From positions 62,001 to 126,000 of the forward strand of contig JAJQIF010000009.1 of NCBI GenBank assembly GCA_021199355.1: a stretch of 64,000 nt of DNA, read 5' to 3'. The notes under the pieces are model-generated. The model was not told the DNA's origin and made no database searches. It saw only the letters and a program-made list of their open reading frames with translations. This document shows, one piece after another, positions 15,126 to 24,935 of the stretch (within the stretch, counting starts at the first letter, position 1; every line of letters starts with the position of its first letter). The DNA is from Oscillospiraceae bacterium. GTDB lineage: Bacteria; Bacillota; Clostridia; Oscillospirales; Ruminococcaceae. A program made the translations under genes and the position numbers.

Positions 15126-17099
15126 ATGTCAACAACTGAAGAAAAGAAGATCAAGTCATCAAGAAAAAGCCGCTCCAAGTCAGAAGCAAGTGTGACGAGG
15201 GACAGTGCGCTCGATGCCGCAATAGCCGCGGCAATATCCGCACCGAAGCCCCCGAAGAAGGCGGCACAGTCCCAGAAGTCAAGAGGTGTTCAGACCTCAA
15301 GAAAAAGCCAGAAATCACAATCAAGCAAGAAATCAAAATCCCAGAAGACCGAATCACGCGAGACAAAACCAGCACAGACACAACCAACAGCACAGCAGGT
15401 CAATAAGCCTGTCCCAATAGTAAGCAACGCCGTAGCTACGAATTCCAAAACACCGCTCAAGATAATTCCTCTCGGCGGTCTCGGCGAAATCGGCGAGAAT
15501 ATGACCCTCGTCGAGTATGGCAACGATATAGTAATCATCGACTGCGGAATGACCTTCCCCGACAGTGAAATGCCCGGCGTCGACATGGTCATCCCCGACT
15601 TCACCTATGTCGAGAAGAACGCCGACAGAGTAAGAGGCGTATTGGTTACCCACGGTCACGAGGATCACATCGGCGGAATCCCGTATTTACTCAAGAAGAT
15701 AAACGTGCCGGTCTATGCCACAAGGCTCACAATCGGGCTTATCGAAAACAAGCTAAAGGAGCACAACTTGGGCAAGTCCATGCTTCATGTTGTCACTCCG
15801 TCCGACAAGGTTCAGCTCGGCGTATTTACTGCCGAATTCATAAAGGTCAACCACTCTATTCCCGACGCCGTTGCCATTGCTCTTCACACCCCTGCGGGGA
15901 CAGTCGTCCACATGGGCGACTTCAAGGTGGATTATACCCCCATCGAGGGCGGAATCATCGACCTCCCGAGGTTCGCACGCCTCGGCGACGAGGGCGTGTT
16001 GGCTCTCATGAGCGACTCGACCAACTCCGAGCGTCGCGGCTTCACCCCGAGCGAGAGAACCGTCGGCGAGAGCTTCGAAAAGCTCTTCAACAAAGCCGGC
16101 GACAAGAGAATCATAATTGCGACCTTCTCGTCGAATATCCACCGTGTCCAGCAGATTATCAACTGCGCCGCCAAGCACAACCGCAAGGTTGCGGTCTTCG
16201 GCAGAAGCATGATTAACGTAATCGGGCTCGCAACCGAGCTCGGCTATCTCAAGGCTCCTGCGGGCGTCATGATTGACATCGCCGATATGCACAACTATTC
16301 CGACGGTGAAATCGTTTTAATCACGACCGGCAGTCAGGGCGAACCGATGAGTGCCTTAACGAGAATGGCAACCAACGACCACCGTCAGGTGAGCATCACA
16401 TCAAACGACTTTATCATAATCTCCGCCAGACCTATTCCCGGCAACGAAAAGTTTGTCGGCAGAGTTGTAAATCAGCTCCTGAAGCTCGGCGCAGAGGTCG
16501 TATATGAGGAAATGTATGAGGTTCACGTTTCCGGACACGCATGTCAGGAGGAGCAGAAGCTCATCATAAGCCTTGTCAGACCGAAGTACTTCATCCCTGT
16601 TCACGGCGAATATAAGCATCTTACACGTCACGCCGAGACCGCACGCGAAATCGGCATCCCCGATAAGAATATTCTCATCGCCGATGTCGGTAACGTAATC
16701 GAGCTTTCAAAGAACGGTATGAAGGTAACCGGCAGTGTTCTAGCAGGTAAGGTTATGGTCGACGGCTTGGGCGTCGGCGATGTCGGTGCGGCAGTCCTCA
16801 AGGACAGAAAGCGCCTTGCCGAGGACGGAGTTATCTCCGTAAGCGCCACCATAGACAAGATTGACCGCAAGCTTCTGTCGGGACCCGAGATCGTCTCGAA
16901 GGGCTTCGTATACGAAAAGACCAACGACGAGCTCTTTGCGGAAGTGAAGAAGAAAGCTCATCAGGTGCTCCAGCAGGAGCTCTCGACCAGGCACGACTAT
17001 ACAGCCATCAAGAACAAGGTTCGCGACGAAATCAGCGACTTCGTCTTCTCCAAGACCAAGCGCAGACCTACAATCATAGTAACCGTTCTGGACATTTAA
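15126..17099 (+). CDS. rnjA: Ribonuclease J with Ser/Lys/Gln-rich N-terminal extension
   Basis: This 657-residue metallo-beta-lactamase/beta-CASP ribonuclease starts its conserved part at LKIIPLGGLGEIGEN (residue 111) and has HGHEDH (176-181) for zinc binding. Later come GSQGEPMSAL and the SGHACQEEQKLI and VHGEYKHL motifs. RNase J combines 5'-3' exonuclease and endonuclease activity in mRNA decay and rRNA maturation. The first 108 residues are an unusual low-complexity tail of Ser, Lys, Gln, Ala and Thr with no predicted fold, possibly an RNA or degradosome contact. The ATG follows GAGAAAGGA. It is followed by gdpP after 46 bp. Confidence 0.95.
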   Translation: MSTTEEKKIKSSRKSRSKSEASVTRDSALDAAIAAAISAPKPPKKAAQSQKSRGVQTSRKSQKSQSSKKSKSQKTESRETKPAQTQPTAQQVNKPVPIVSNAVATNSKTPLKIIPLGGLGEIGENMTLVEYGNDIVIIDCGMTFPDSEMPGVDMVIPDFTYVEKNADRVRGVLVTHGHEDHIGGIPYLLKKINVPVYATRLTIGLIENKLKEHNLGKSMLHVVTPSDKVQLGVFTAEFIKVNHSIPDAVAIALHTPAGTVVHMGDFKVDYTPIEGGIIDLPRFARLGDEGVLALMSDSTNSERRGFTPSERTVGESFEKLFNKAGDKRIIIATFSSNIHRVQQIINCAAKHNRKVAVFGRSMINVIGLATELGYLKAPAGVMIDIADMHNYSDGEIVLITTGSQGEPMSALTRMATNDHRQVSITSNDFIIISARPIPGNEKFVGRVVNQLLKLGAEVVYEEMYEVHVSGHACQEEQKLIISLVRPKYFIPVHGEYKHLTRHAETAREIGIPDKNILIADVGNVIELSKNGMKVTGSVLAGKVMVDGLGVGDVGAAVLKDRKRLAEDGVISVSATIDKIDRKLLSGPEIVSKGFVYEKTNDELFAEVKKKAHQVLQQELSTRHDYTAIKNKVRDEISDFVFSKTKRRPTIIVTVLDI

Positions 17100-17145
17100 A
17101 ATATTGCTTTTCAGTTCAAAATCATCCTGAGTGAGGTGGGATATT

Positions 17146-19095
17146 ATGAAAAAACGCTTTTCGTGGGTGCTGACAGTCGCACTGCTTCTCCTCGGAATAA
17201 CATCACTGGCGCTTTGCGTCGTACTGTTTGCCGACGGAAGAACCGCAATGTGTGTTGCCGCCGGAATGGTGCTCCTTTGTGCACTTGTCATGTTCATAGT
17301 GATTATAGTCATGAACAAGGATATCGCAAAGTATGTCACCAAAATGGATAAGTCCGTCGAGGCTATCAACCGCGAGGCTTTCTATGATTTCCCCGAGCCT
17401 ATTATCATAACCGACAGCGATGACAAGATTGTCTGGTACAACAAGCGCTTCGAGGAGAAATTCTTCGAGGACGACAAGGCATATGGAATGCCGCTTACGA
17501 ATCTTGTCGGCAATAACGTTGCGAAAATCTATTCCGACACCGGCGCATGCGTAAGAATTTTCGAAAGATACTATAACGTCTATGCCAAGAAGTCGGACAC
17601 CGGTCCTTTGTCGATAATAAGGCTTTCGGATGTCACCGACAGGGTTCTTCTTGAAGAGGAATATAACGCCCAGAAGAAGACGGTGCTCATAATGACCGTC
17701 GACAACTATGACGACGCCTTCCAGAACTCGAAGGGGAGCGACAAGGCGAGCGTTCAGGCTCAGATTGAGCAGATTTTTGAGCAGTTCATCGAGCACACAA
17801 ACGGCGTGCTCCATAAAATCTCCAACGACCGCTTCTTTGCGGTAATAGAAGAAAGACATTTAAAGAAAATCATTGAGGGCAAGTTCGACATCCTTGACGA
17901 AATCCGTTCGATTCAGCTCGGCGGTCGTCCCTGCGTCACGCTTTCAATCGGCGTCGGCAGGGGAGCAAAGACTTTAGCCGAGAGCGAGGTCTACGCCAAG
18001 CAGGCGCTTGATATGTGCTTGGGAAGAGGTGGCGACCAGGCGGCTGTCAAGACGGAAAGCGGCTTCGAGTTCTTCGGCGGCATTTCAAAGGCGGTCGAGA
18101 AGTCGAACAGAGTCCGCTCCCGTATTATCGCAACGGCTTTGCGTGAACTCGCCGAAAGCTGTGGCACGGTTTACCTCATGGGTCATAACCTTGCAGACTT
18201 CGACGCCGTCGGCTCCTGCATAGGTCTTTGCGGGGCACTAAGAAGCGTTGGCAAGCAGGCTTATGTCGTTGTCGACCCGGAAAAGAACCTTGCAAAGAAG
18301 CTTATAGATTACATATCCGCAAGCGGAGAGGGCGACTATTTCAAGTCCTGCGAGCAGGCGGTCGGTGAAATCGCCGACGATTCGCTTCTCATCATCTGCG
18401 ACACCCATAACCCGAACTTCCTCGACTCGAAGGAGCTCTACGAAAAGGCGAAGACGGTTGTCGTCATAGACCACCACAGAAAGATGGTCAACTTCATCGA
18501 CAACTCGGTCATCTTCTTCCACGAGCCGTTTGCTTCGAGCGCATGCGAAATGGCGACCGAGCTCGTCCAGTATTTCGGAGTCGATTGCAGAATTTCCGTT
18601 GCCGATGCCGAGGCTCTTCTTTCGGGAATCAATCTTGACACCAAGAACTTTGTAATGCGTGCCGGTACCCGCACATTTGAAGCGGCGGCATACTTAAAGA
18701 AGCTCGGTGCCGATACGGTCACCGTCAAGGGCTTCTTCAATGACAGCCTAGAGACCTATCGCGAAAGAAGCAAGCTTATCCAGGCGGCTGAGCTCTTCCA
18801 CGGCTGTGCCATCGCCACAACCGATTCGGAAAAGCCGGAGCTCATCCTTGCGGCGGCTCAGGCGGCTGACGAACTCCTCGGAATCAATGGAGTCAAGGCA
18901 TCATTTGTCGTCTATCGGCTTGACGATCAATGCCGTGTTTCGGCGAGATCCCTCGGCTCCTTCAACGTTCAGCTCATAATGGAATCCGTGGGTGGCGGCG
19001 GTCACCAGACGATGGCGGGCGCACAACTTGACCTCTCCATCGAAGAAACGGTAGACAAAATCAAGTCCGCAATAGAGGACTTTATAATAGCATAG
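17146..19095 (+). CDS. gdpP: Cyclic-di-AMP phosphodiesterase GdpP
   Basis: This 649-residue membrane protein has two N-terminal helices (about 7-29 and 36-57), a PAS-like domain (about 80-170), a degenerate GGDEF domain (about 175-300, ending RGGDQAAVK) and a DHH/DHHA1 module. The catalytic residues are visible: [11 protein letters not shown] (His347, Asp351, Asp353), DTHNP (419), DHH (442-444) and [12 protein letters not shown] near the C-terminus. It hydrolyses c-di-AMP, controlling osmolyte transport and wall homeostasis. The gdpP-rplI-dnaB order matches Bacillus. The ATG at 17146 is preferred to GTG at 17131 because GAGGTGGG precedes it. Confidence 0.96.
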   Translation: MKKRFSWVLTVALLLLGITSLALCVVLFADGRTAMCVAAGMVLLCALVMFIVIIVMNKDIAKYVTKMDKSVEAINREAFYDFPEPIIITDSDDKIVWYNKRFEEKFFEDDKAYGMPLTNLVGNNVAKIYSDTGACVRIFERYYNVYAKKSDTGPLSIIRLSDVTDRVLLEEEYNAQKKTVLIMTVDNYDDAFQNSKGSDKASVQAQIEQIFEQFIEHTNGVLHKISNDRFFAVIEERHLKKIIEGKFDILDEIRSIQLGGRPCVTLSIGVGRGAKTLAESEVYAKQALDMCLGRGGDQAAVKTESGFEFFGGISKAVEKSNRVRSRIIATALRELAESCGTVYLMGHNLADFDAVGSCIGLCGALRSVGKQAYVVVDPEKNLAKKLIDYISASGEGDYFKSCEQAVGEIADDSLLIICDTHNPNFLDSKELYEKAKTVVVIDHHRKMVNFIDNSVIFFHEPFASSACEMATELVQYFGVDCRISVADAEALLSGINLDTKNFVMRAGTRTFEAAAYLKKLGADTVTVKGFFNDSLETYRERSKLIQAAELFHGCAIATTDSEKPELILAAAQAADELLGINGVKASFVVYRLDDQCRVSARSLGSFNVQLIMESVGGGGHQTMAGAQLDLSIEETVDKIKSAIEDFIIA

Positions 19096-19111
19096 AAAGG
19101 ATATACTCAAT

Positions 19112-19561
19112 ATGAAAGTAATTCTTTTAAAAGATGTAAAGGGCTCCGGTAAAGCCGGAACGGTTCTTGAAGTAGCAGACGGCTACGCAAGAAACTATCT
19201 TATCGTCAAGGGTCTCGCAATCGAGGCTACAGCAAAGAACATAAACGACCTTGAGGGCAAGAAGGCATCGGCCCAGTATAAGCTCGACACCGCTAAAGCC
19301 GAAGCGGAAGCGGCGGCAAAAGCCATCAACGGTGGGAAGATTGTAATCAAATCCAAAGCCGGTCAGAACGGCAAGCTCTTCGGCTCCGTTACCACAAGCA
19401 TCATCAGCGACAAGATAAAAGAGCAGTTCGGCGCAACGATTGACAAAAAGAAGATTTCCCTTAACGGCGACATCAAGGCTTACGGCGACTATGACGTCGA
19501 AATCAAAATGACTCAGGGAGTAAACGCCAAGCTTACCGTCAGCGTTGTCCCGGAGGACTAA
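19112..19561 (+). CDS. rplI: 50S ribosomal protein L9
   Basis: This 149-residue protein is a full-length L9: [31 protein letters not shown] at the N-terminus (the N-domain that binds 23S rRNA), a long helix (about 40-75) and a C-domain ending in [13 protein letters not shown]. It starts 16 bp after gdpP with GAAAGGAT before the ATG. The last codon and stop lie in the first unit of a tandem repeat (19555-19622). Confidence 0.98.
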   Translation: MKVILLKDVKGSGKAGTVLEVADGYARNYLIVKGLAIEATAKNINDLEGKKASAQYKLDTAKAEAEAAAKAINGGKIVIKSKAGQNGKLFGSVTTSIISDKIKEQFGATIDKKKISLNGDIKAYGDYDVEIKMTQGVNAKLTVSVVPED

Positions 19562-19622
19562 AAGTCCTCATGGACTAAAAGTCCTCATGGACTAAAAGTT
19601 CTCATGGACTAAAAGTCCTCGT
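19555..19622 (+). repeat. Four tandem 17-bp units at the rplI stop
   Basis: Four head-to-tail copies of GGACTAAAAGTCCTCAT (units 3 and 4 each with one change), the first containing the rplI stop codon. Each unit can fold as GGACT-AAA-AGTCC and carries a TAA. It lies between rplI and dnaB. Confidence 0.95.
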
Positions 19623-19665
19623 GGAGTAATCAGAAAGAAAAATAATCAGCAAAGGAGGGAACAGC

Positions 19666-21027
19666 ATGCCTGTAAATAACCTGACAGCCGCCGACCTGGG
19701 CGGGAGGGAGCTTCCGTATAACCTCGAAGCCGAGCAGACGGTTCTGGGCGCACTTCTTCTGAATCCGGACGCACTTCCGATTGCAATAGCTCACCTGAAG
19801 CCCGAAAGCTTCTATCGTGACCAGCACAGAGAGCTCTATTCGATAATCCTTCGGATGTTCTCAAACGGTCAGCGCTCGGACATCATCACCGTCATGAACG
19901 AAGCGGTCAACGAGAAGGTCTTTGAGACCCCCGAAATGGCTAAGGTCTATCTCAAGGGCATCATGGACAGCGTTCCCTCAACCTCGAATATCGAGTCATA
20001 CTGCAAGATTGTCGAGGATAAATATCTGACCCGTTCTCTTATCAATGCATCGCGTGAGATTCTCGATACAGCAATGGACGGCTCTGAGGATTCAAAAACT
20101 CTTCTTGACATGGCGGAGCAGAAAATCTACGAAATCCGTCAGGGCAGGGAGGTCGAAGGGCTGACCAGACTCAGCGATATTGTCGTCTCTGCTTATGACC
20201 ATATCCAGAAGCTTTCCGGAGATGATAAGGATTTGTACAAGGGCTTGAGCAGTGGTTTTTCACTCCTTGACAGCTACATATCCGGTCTTAATAAGTCGGA
20301 TCTGATAATAGTTGCGGCTCGCCCTGGTATGGGTAAATCCGCATTTGCCTTCAACATTGCGGCGAACGTCGCCAAAAGAAACCCCGACAAGGCAATCTGT
20401 GCGTTTTCTCTTGAAATGAGCAAGGAACAGCTCGGTATAAGAATGCTGAGCTCCGAAGCTCTCGTTCCGAATACCAACTTAACATCCGGAAAGCTCACCC
20501 CCGAGGACTGGATTAAGCTTGCGCAGGCGGCTGAATCCCTCTCGAAGATGAATATCTATATCGACGACACCGCCGGCGTGACCGTCCCGCAGATAAAGGC
20601 GAAGCTACGCCGGGTCAAGAATCTTGGACTCGTCATCATCGACTATCTCCAGCTGATGGAATCGACCGGCAGCCACGCCAGCCGTGTAAATGAGGTCTCA
20701 GAAATCACGAGGCAAATAAAGCTTATGGCGAAGGAGCTCGACGTTCCGGTCATGCTTCTGTCACAGCTTAACCGTTCCGTAGAAGCAAGACAGGACCACC
20801 GTCCGCTTCCCTCCGATCTTCGTGAGTCCGGCTCAATCGAGCAGGATGCAGACATCATTCTCTTCATCTACCGTGAGGGCGTTTATAACAAGGAAGAGGA
20901 AAATCAGGCGGCAACCGAGTGCATAATCGGCAAGAACCGTCACGGCGGCACCGGCACGGTTCCCCTTGCCTTCATCGGCGAATACACATTATTCAGAAGC
21001 ACCACACGGGAAAACGGCGATGCTTGA
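19666..21027 (+). CDS. dnaB: Replicative DNA helicase DnaB
   Basis: This 453-residue protein has the DnaB N-terminal domain (PYNLEAEQTVLGALLLNP at 18-35) and the RecA-like C-terminal helicase domain with Walker A AARPGMGKSA (218-225 core), Walker B LVIIDYLQLM, LLSQLNRSVEAR and DLRESGSIEQDAD. It forms the hexameric replication-fork helicase. The ATG follows GGAGGG. The 3' end overlaps tilS by 8 bp, so tilS translation is coupled. Confidence 0.97.
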   Translation: MPVNNLTAADLGGRELPYNLEAEQTVLGALLLNPDALPIAIAHLKPESFYRDQHRELYSIILRMFSNGQRSDIITVMNEAVNEKVFETPEMAKVYLKGIMDSVPSTSNIESYCKIVEDKYLTRSLINASREILDTAMDGSEDSKTLLDMAEQKIYEIRQGREVEGLTRLSDIVVSAYDHIQKLSGDDKDLYKGLSSGFSLLDSYISGLNKSDLIIVAARPGMGKSAFAFNIAANVAKRNPDKAICAFSLEMSKEQLGIRMLSSEALVPNTNLTSGKLTPEDWIKLAQAAESLSKMNIYIDDTAGVTVPQIKAKLRRVKNLGLVIIDYLQLMESTGSHASRVNEVSEITRQIKLMAKELDVPVMLLSQLNRSVEARQDHRPLPSDLRESGSIEQDADIILFIYREGVYNKEEENQAATECIIGKNRHGGTGTVPLAFIGEYTLFRSTTRENGDA

Positions 21028-22330
21028 TCTCGTTTCGGATACAATAAGAAAATACAATATGCTTTCTGATGGCGAGCGGGTCTTGGTCGCCCTTTCCGGA
21101 GGAGCCGACAGCGTTTCGCTTCTTCTGGCTTTCAGGGAGCTCGGCTATTCTGCTTTCGCAGTCCATGTGAACCATCACCTTCGGGGCGAAGAGAGCGACC
21201 GTGACGAAGTTTTTTGCAGAGATTTATGCCAAAGGCTCGGTGTCACGCTCTATGTCGAGCATGTCGATGTCAGAAGCTACTACAAAGAATCCGGCAAATC
21301 TGTAGAAGAAGCCGCAAGGGTTCTTCGCTACAAAGCACTTAATAAGCGTGCCGGAGATTGCAAAATCGCGACTGCTCACAACCTGGACGACTGCTTCGAG
21401 ACGACGCTTTTCAATCTCGTCAGGGGTTGCGGCATAGGCGGTCTTACTGGAATTCCTCCCGTCAGGGACAACATTATCCGTCCGTTAATCGGCGTTTCGA
21501 GAGCTGAGATTCTTGAGTTCTTGGAATCAAGAGGCGAGACTTTCGTTACAGACAGTACCAACCTTGAGGACGACTGCTCCCGCAATATAATCAGGCTCAA
21601 CGTAATTCCCGAGCTCGAGCGAATCAATCCGTCGCTACTTAAGACCTATAAATCGAGCCTTGAGAATTTCGAAAGTGCGGAAAATTACATTGACAGCGAA
21701 GCCGAAAAGCTTCTTGAGGGCTCGGAATATGCTTTTCCCGAGGATTGCGACGACTTTGTCTTGGCAACAGCTTTGGGCAAAATCCTGCGCAAGAACGGCG
21801 TTGAGCCTTCGAAGCAGAAAATCGACGAGCTAAAGAGTTTAGTTAAAACCGGCGGCAAGGTAAATCTGAAAAAAGGCGTTTACGCCGTCTGTAAAAACGG
21901 AAGGCTTGAAATCACGGGTGAACGGGAGTTTGCCCCCGAGCCGCTTCGACTGTCCGACACCGGCTGTTACAACTGGGGGACGGCAGTGATAGAATTCACG
22001 GAGATTTCACAATTTGATATATCGACTTATAACAAAAGAAGTTTAAAATGGCTGATGGATAAAGATAGGATTACTGGCGGTCTTACCGTCAGGAGCTATC
22101 GGGGATCCGAAAAAATAAAACTATCAGGAAATGGCTTCACATCCACGGTCAAAAAGCTTCTCGCCGATGTTCCCGCAGGGAATCGCCAGCTCGTCCCGAT
22201 AATTTCGGACGATCTTGGTGCGGTTTTCGTAACGGGTCACGGTGTTTCCGAAAGGGTTTCATGCGGGGAACACACTACCACCGCTTTGAAAATAAACGTA
22301 AGAGAAAAATTTGACAAAAGGGATGATTGA
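21020..22330 (+). CDS. tilS: tRNA(Ile)-lysidine synthase TilS
   Basis: This 436-residue protein has the N-type ATP pyrophosphatase PP-loop ALSGGADSVSLL, HVNHHLRGEESDRDE, and TAHNLDDCFETTLFNLVRGCGIGGLTGIPP; the C-terminal TilS domain ends with the VSERVSCGEHT region. It converts C34 of tRNA-Ile(CAU) to lysidine, an essential step. The ATG at 21020 overlaps the dnaB stop and gives the usual N-terminal length. The tilS-hpt-ftsH order matches Bacillus. Confidence 0.95.
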   Translation: MLDLVSDTIRKYNMLSDGERVLVALSGGADSVSLLLAFRELGYSAFAVHVNHHLRGEESDRDEVFCRDLCQRLGVTLYVEHVDVRSYYKESGKSVEEAARVLRYKALNKRAGDCKIATAHNLDDCFETTLFNLVRGCGIGGLTGIPPVRDNIIRPLIGVSRAEILEFLESRGETFVTDSTNLEDDCSRNIIRLNVIPELERINPSLLKTYKSSLENFESAENYIDSEAEKLLEGSEYAFPEDCDDFVLATALGKILRKNGVEPSKQKIDELKSLVKTGGKVNLKKGVYAVCKNGRLEITGEREFAPEPLRLSDTGCYNWGTAVIEFTEISQFDISTYNKRSLKWLMDKDRITGGLTVRSYRGSEKIKLSGNGFTSTVKKLLADVPAGNRQLVPIISDDLGAVFVTGHGVSERVSCGEHTTTALKINVREKFDKRDD

Positions 22331-22331
22331 C

Positions 22332-22856
22332 ATGGAATATTCAGATAATATTGAGGTCATGATTACGAAGGAAGAGATAGCCGAAGCTGTCAAAAAGCTT
22401 GGTGCGAAAATCTCCGAGGACTACAAAGACAAGGAAATCGAGCTTGTCGGCGTTCTCAAGGGCTCGTTTGTATTCATGGCAGACCTGATAAGAGCTATCG
22501 ACCTGCCCATAACGCTTGATTTCATCAGTGCCAAGAGCTATGTTGGAACCCAGTCGGTTGGAGCAGTCAAAGTATATATGGACACCGAGCTTGACGTGGC
22601 GGGGAAGAGCATTCTTCTTGTAGAGGATATCCTCGACACCGGAAGAACCCTGAGCGTTCTCAAGGAAGCCATGCTTGCCCGCGGTGCCAAGGATGTCAAA
22701 ATAGCCGCCTTCATGGATAAGCCATCCCGCAGAACGATAGAAATAACGGCAGACTATTGTTGCTTTACAATAGAAGACAGATTTGTAGTCGGCTACGGTC
22801 TTGACTACGACGAGCAGTACAGAAACCTCGATTACATCGGAGAGGTGATTGTCTGA
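22332..22856 (+). CDS. hpt: Hypoxanthine phosphoribosyltransferase
   Basis: This 174-residue purine salvage enzyme has the PRPP-binding loop ILLVEDILDTGRTL, VLKGSFVFMADLIRAI near the front and VVGYGLDYDEQYRNL at the C-terminus. It makes IMP or GMP from hypoxanthine or guanine. The ATG at 22332 is one base beyond the tilS stop, with AAAAGGG at a good distance; the ATG at 22323 is too close to it. In Bacillus the protein also supports ftsH expression from the same operon. Confidence 0.95.
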   Translation: MEYSDNIEVMITKEEIAEAVKKLGAKISEDYKDKEIELVGVLKGSFVFMADLIRAIDLPITLDFISAKSYVGTQSVGAVKVYMDTELDVAGKSILLVEDILDTGRTLSVLKEAMLARGAKDVKIAAFMDKPSRRTIEITADYCCFTIEDRFVVGYGLDYDEQYRNLDYIGEVIV

Positions 22857-22893
22857 ACTGCCGCCAATTCCAACAAGAAATGAGGAGTAACAT

Positions 22894-24801
22894 TTGAATT
22901 TGCGAAATAACCGTTCAAGAGGCTTGATTGCGTACTTCATATTTGCCGCAGTAATCCTTTTGATTATGATAGTAGCTTTCCAGAGCATGATGTCGACAGG
23001 GGAGACTTATTCCTATTCGGAGATAATGTCCTACTTCGATAACTACGAGGTCAGCTATTTCTCCCTTAATCTCGGCTCCGGCGAGCTCGAAATGACGCTC
23101 GACTCGGGAGAGCAGATAACCTACGACGTTCCAAGCGTAAATGCTTTTTATAACGAGCTCTTCAGCGAAGGGAACAACTATCGCGACGAGTACAATGCAA
23201 CCCATTCGACACCTCTTGAGTACGATCTGGTTGCCGCAACCGACAGCTCCTTCTGGCTGAACCTTATCCCGACGCTTCTTATGATAGGCGTGATGATATT
23301 CCTTGTGATATCAATGTCAAGAAGCATCTCGTCGGCGGGCAAAATCGGCTCGGTCGGCAAGGCTAACGTCAAGGTCGAAAACGGCGGTCAGACAAAGGTA
23401 ACCTTCGAAGACGTTGCGGGAGCGGACGAAGAAAAAGCTGAGCTTCAGGAAATCGTCGAGCTCCTTAAGGACCCGAAGAAATATCAGGATATCGGTGCAA
23501 AGATTCCGAAGGGCGTCCTTCTTGTGGGACCTCCCGGTAACGGTAAAACCCTCCTTGCCAAGGCTGTTGCAGGCGAAGCGGGAGTTCCGTTCTTCTCGAT
23601 TTCCGGTTCCGACTTCCTTGAACTTTACGTCGGTGTCGGTGCCGCAAGAGTAAGAGACCTCTTCGACCAGGCGAAGAAAGCCGCTCCTTCCATCATCTTC
23701 ATAGATGAGATTGATGCGGTCGGTCGCCGTAGAGGCACAGGTCTCGGCGGCGGTCACGACGAACGTGAGCAGACCCTTAACCAGCTCCTTGTTGAGATGG
23801 ACGGCTTCGAGGGCAACTCAAACGTCATCGTCATGGCGGCTACCAACCGTAAGGACGTTCTCGACCCGGCACTCCTGAGACCCGGACGTTTCGACAGACA
23901 GGTTTATGTAAACTATCCCGACATCAAGGGAAGAGAAGCAATCCTCAAGGTTCACTCGAAGAACAAGCCTCTTGCTCCCGATGTTGACCTCCATACGGTA
24001 GCGGCGGCTACGGTCGGCTTCACCGGCGCAGACCTCGCAAACCTCGTAAACGAGGCGGCACTCTTGGCGGTTAAGTCCGGCAGAAAGGCTATCACCGCTC
24101 AGGACTTGAACGATGCCTCTATCAAGGTTATCGCCGGTCCCGAGAAGAAGTCCAAAGTCGTCACCGAAAACGACAAGAAAATCACGGCTTATCACGAATC
24201 GGGGCACGCCATCTGCCACTACTATTGCCCGACTCAGGATAAGGTTCAGGAAATCTCGATTATCCCTCGTGGTCAGGCAGGCGGCTACACAATGGCTCTT
24301 CCCGACCATGACAAGGCTTACGCCACCCGCAAGGAAATGGGCGAGGAAATTATCACTCTTCTCGGAGGCAGAGCCGCCGAAAAGGTTGTCCTCGACGACA
24401 TCTCAACCGGTGCTTCGAACGACCTCGAGCGTGCAACAAGCATAGCCAGAAGCATGGTCACCCAGTACGGTTTCAGCGACAAGATTGGTCCCGTTGTATA
24501 CGGCAGAGACGATGACGAAGTCTTCCTCGGTCGTGATTACAACTCTAACAAGGCTTATTCCGAGGTTATCGCAAGCGAAATCGACGAAGAGGTCCGCTCC
24601 ATTATCCATGGCGCATATGACAAAGCACAGTCGATTCTCACCGAGCACATCGCCCAGCTTCACACCGTTGCAGGCTATCTTTACGAGCACGAAAAGGTCA
24701 CCGGCGAGCAGTTCATGCAGCTCATGCAGGGCATCAATCCCGATGACCCGACACCCGCACTTACCGATGGCATAGCTCCAGAGCCCGCACCAGCACAGTA
24801 A
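22894..24801 (+). CDS. ftsH: ATP-dependent zinc metalloprotease FtsH
   Basis: This 635-residue membrane protease has helices at about 11-29 and 119-141, an AAA domain with Walker A GPPGNGKT (212-219), Walker [11 protein letters not shown] and the arginine-finger region RPGRFDR, and the zinc site HESGH (434-438). It degrades misassembled membrane and regulatory proteins. The start is TTG at 22894, which is 6 bases behind GAGGAG. A Pro/Ala-rich tail ends the protein and a strong terminator follows. Confidence 0.97.
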   Translation: MNLRNNRSRGLIAYFIFAAVILLIMIVAFQSMMSTGETYSYSEIMSYFDNYEVSYFSLNLGSGELEMTLDSGEQITYDVPSVNAFYNELFSEGNNYRDEYNATHSTPLEYDLVAATDSSFWLNLIPTLLMIGVMIFLVISMSRSISSAGKIGSVGKANVKVENGGQTKVTFEDVAGADEEKAELQEIVELLKDPKKYQDIGAKIPKGVLLVGPPGNGKTLLAKAVAGEAGVPFFSISGSDFLELYVGVGAARVRDLFDQAKKAAPSIIFIDEIDAVGRRRGTGLGGGHDEREQTLNQLLVEMDGFEGNSNVIVMAATNRKDVLDPALLRPGRFDRQVYVNYPDIKGREAILKVHSKNKPLAPDVDLHTVAAATVGFTGADLANLVNEAALLAVKSGRKAITAQDLNDASIKVIAGPEKKSKVVTENDKKITAYHESGHAICHYYCPTQDKVQEISIIPRGQAGGYTMALPDHDKAYATRKEMGEEIITLLGGRAAEKVVLDDISTGASNDLERATSIARSMVTQYGFSDKIGPVVYGRDDDEVFLGRDYNSNKAYSEVIASEIDEEVRSIIHGAYDKAQSILTEHIAQLHTVAGYLYEHEKVTGEQFMQLMQGINPDDPTPALTDGIAPEPAPAQ

Positions 24802-24813
24802 TCGAAATACACC

Positions 24814-24847
24814 AAAGCCCGTCTTCATGATGAAGATGGGCTTTTTT
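24814..24847 (+). terminator. Intrinsic terminator after ftsH
   Basis: AAAGCCC, TCTTCAT and their complements form a stem of about 15 bp, followed by TTTTTT. Confidence 0.9.
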
Positions 24848-24870
24848 GTCGAAAAATTTTCAAATTAGTA

Positions 24871-24900
24871 TTGACAAGATACCGAAACGTGTTATACAAT
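24871..24900 (+). promoter_or_regulatory. Sigma-A promoter of the uracil permease
   Basis: TTGACA (24871-24876), an 18-bp spacer and TACAAT (24895-24900), 36 bp before the ATG. The short leader has no room for a pyrimidine attenuator. Confidence 0.75.
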
Positions 24901-24935
24901 AATAGTCGAAAAATATGCTTATTGGAGGAAGTATC

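Noticed and set aside
19555..19622. CRISPR-like repeat
   Set aside because: Units are contiguous without spacers and no cas genes are present.
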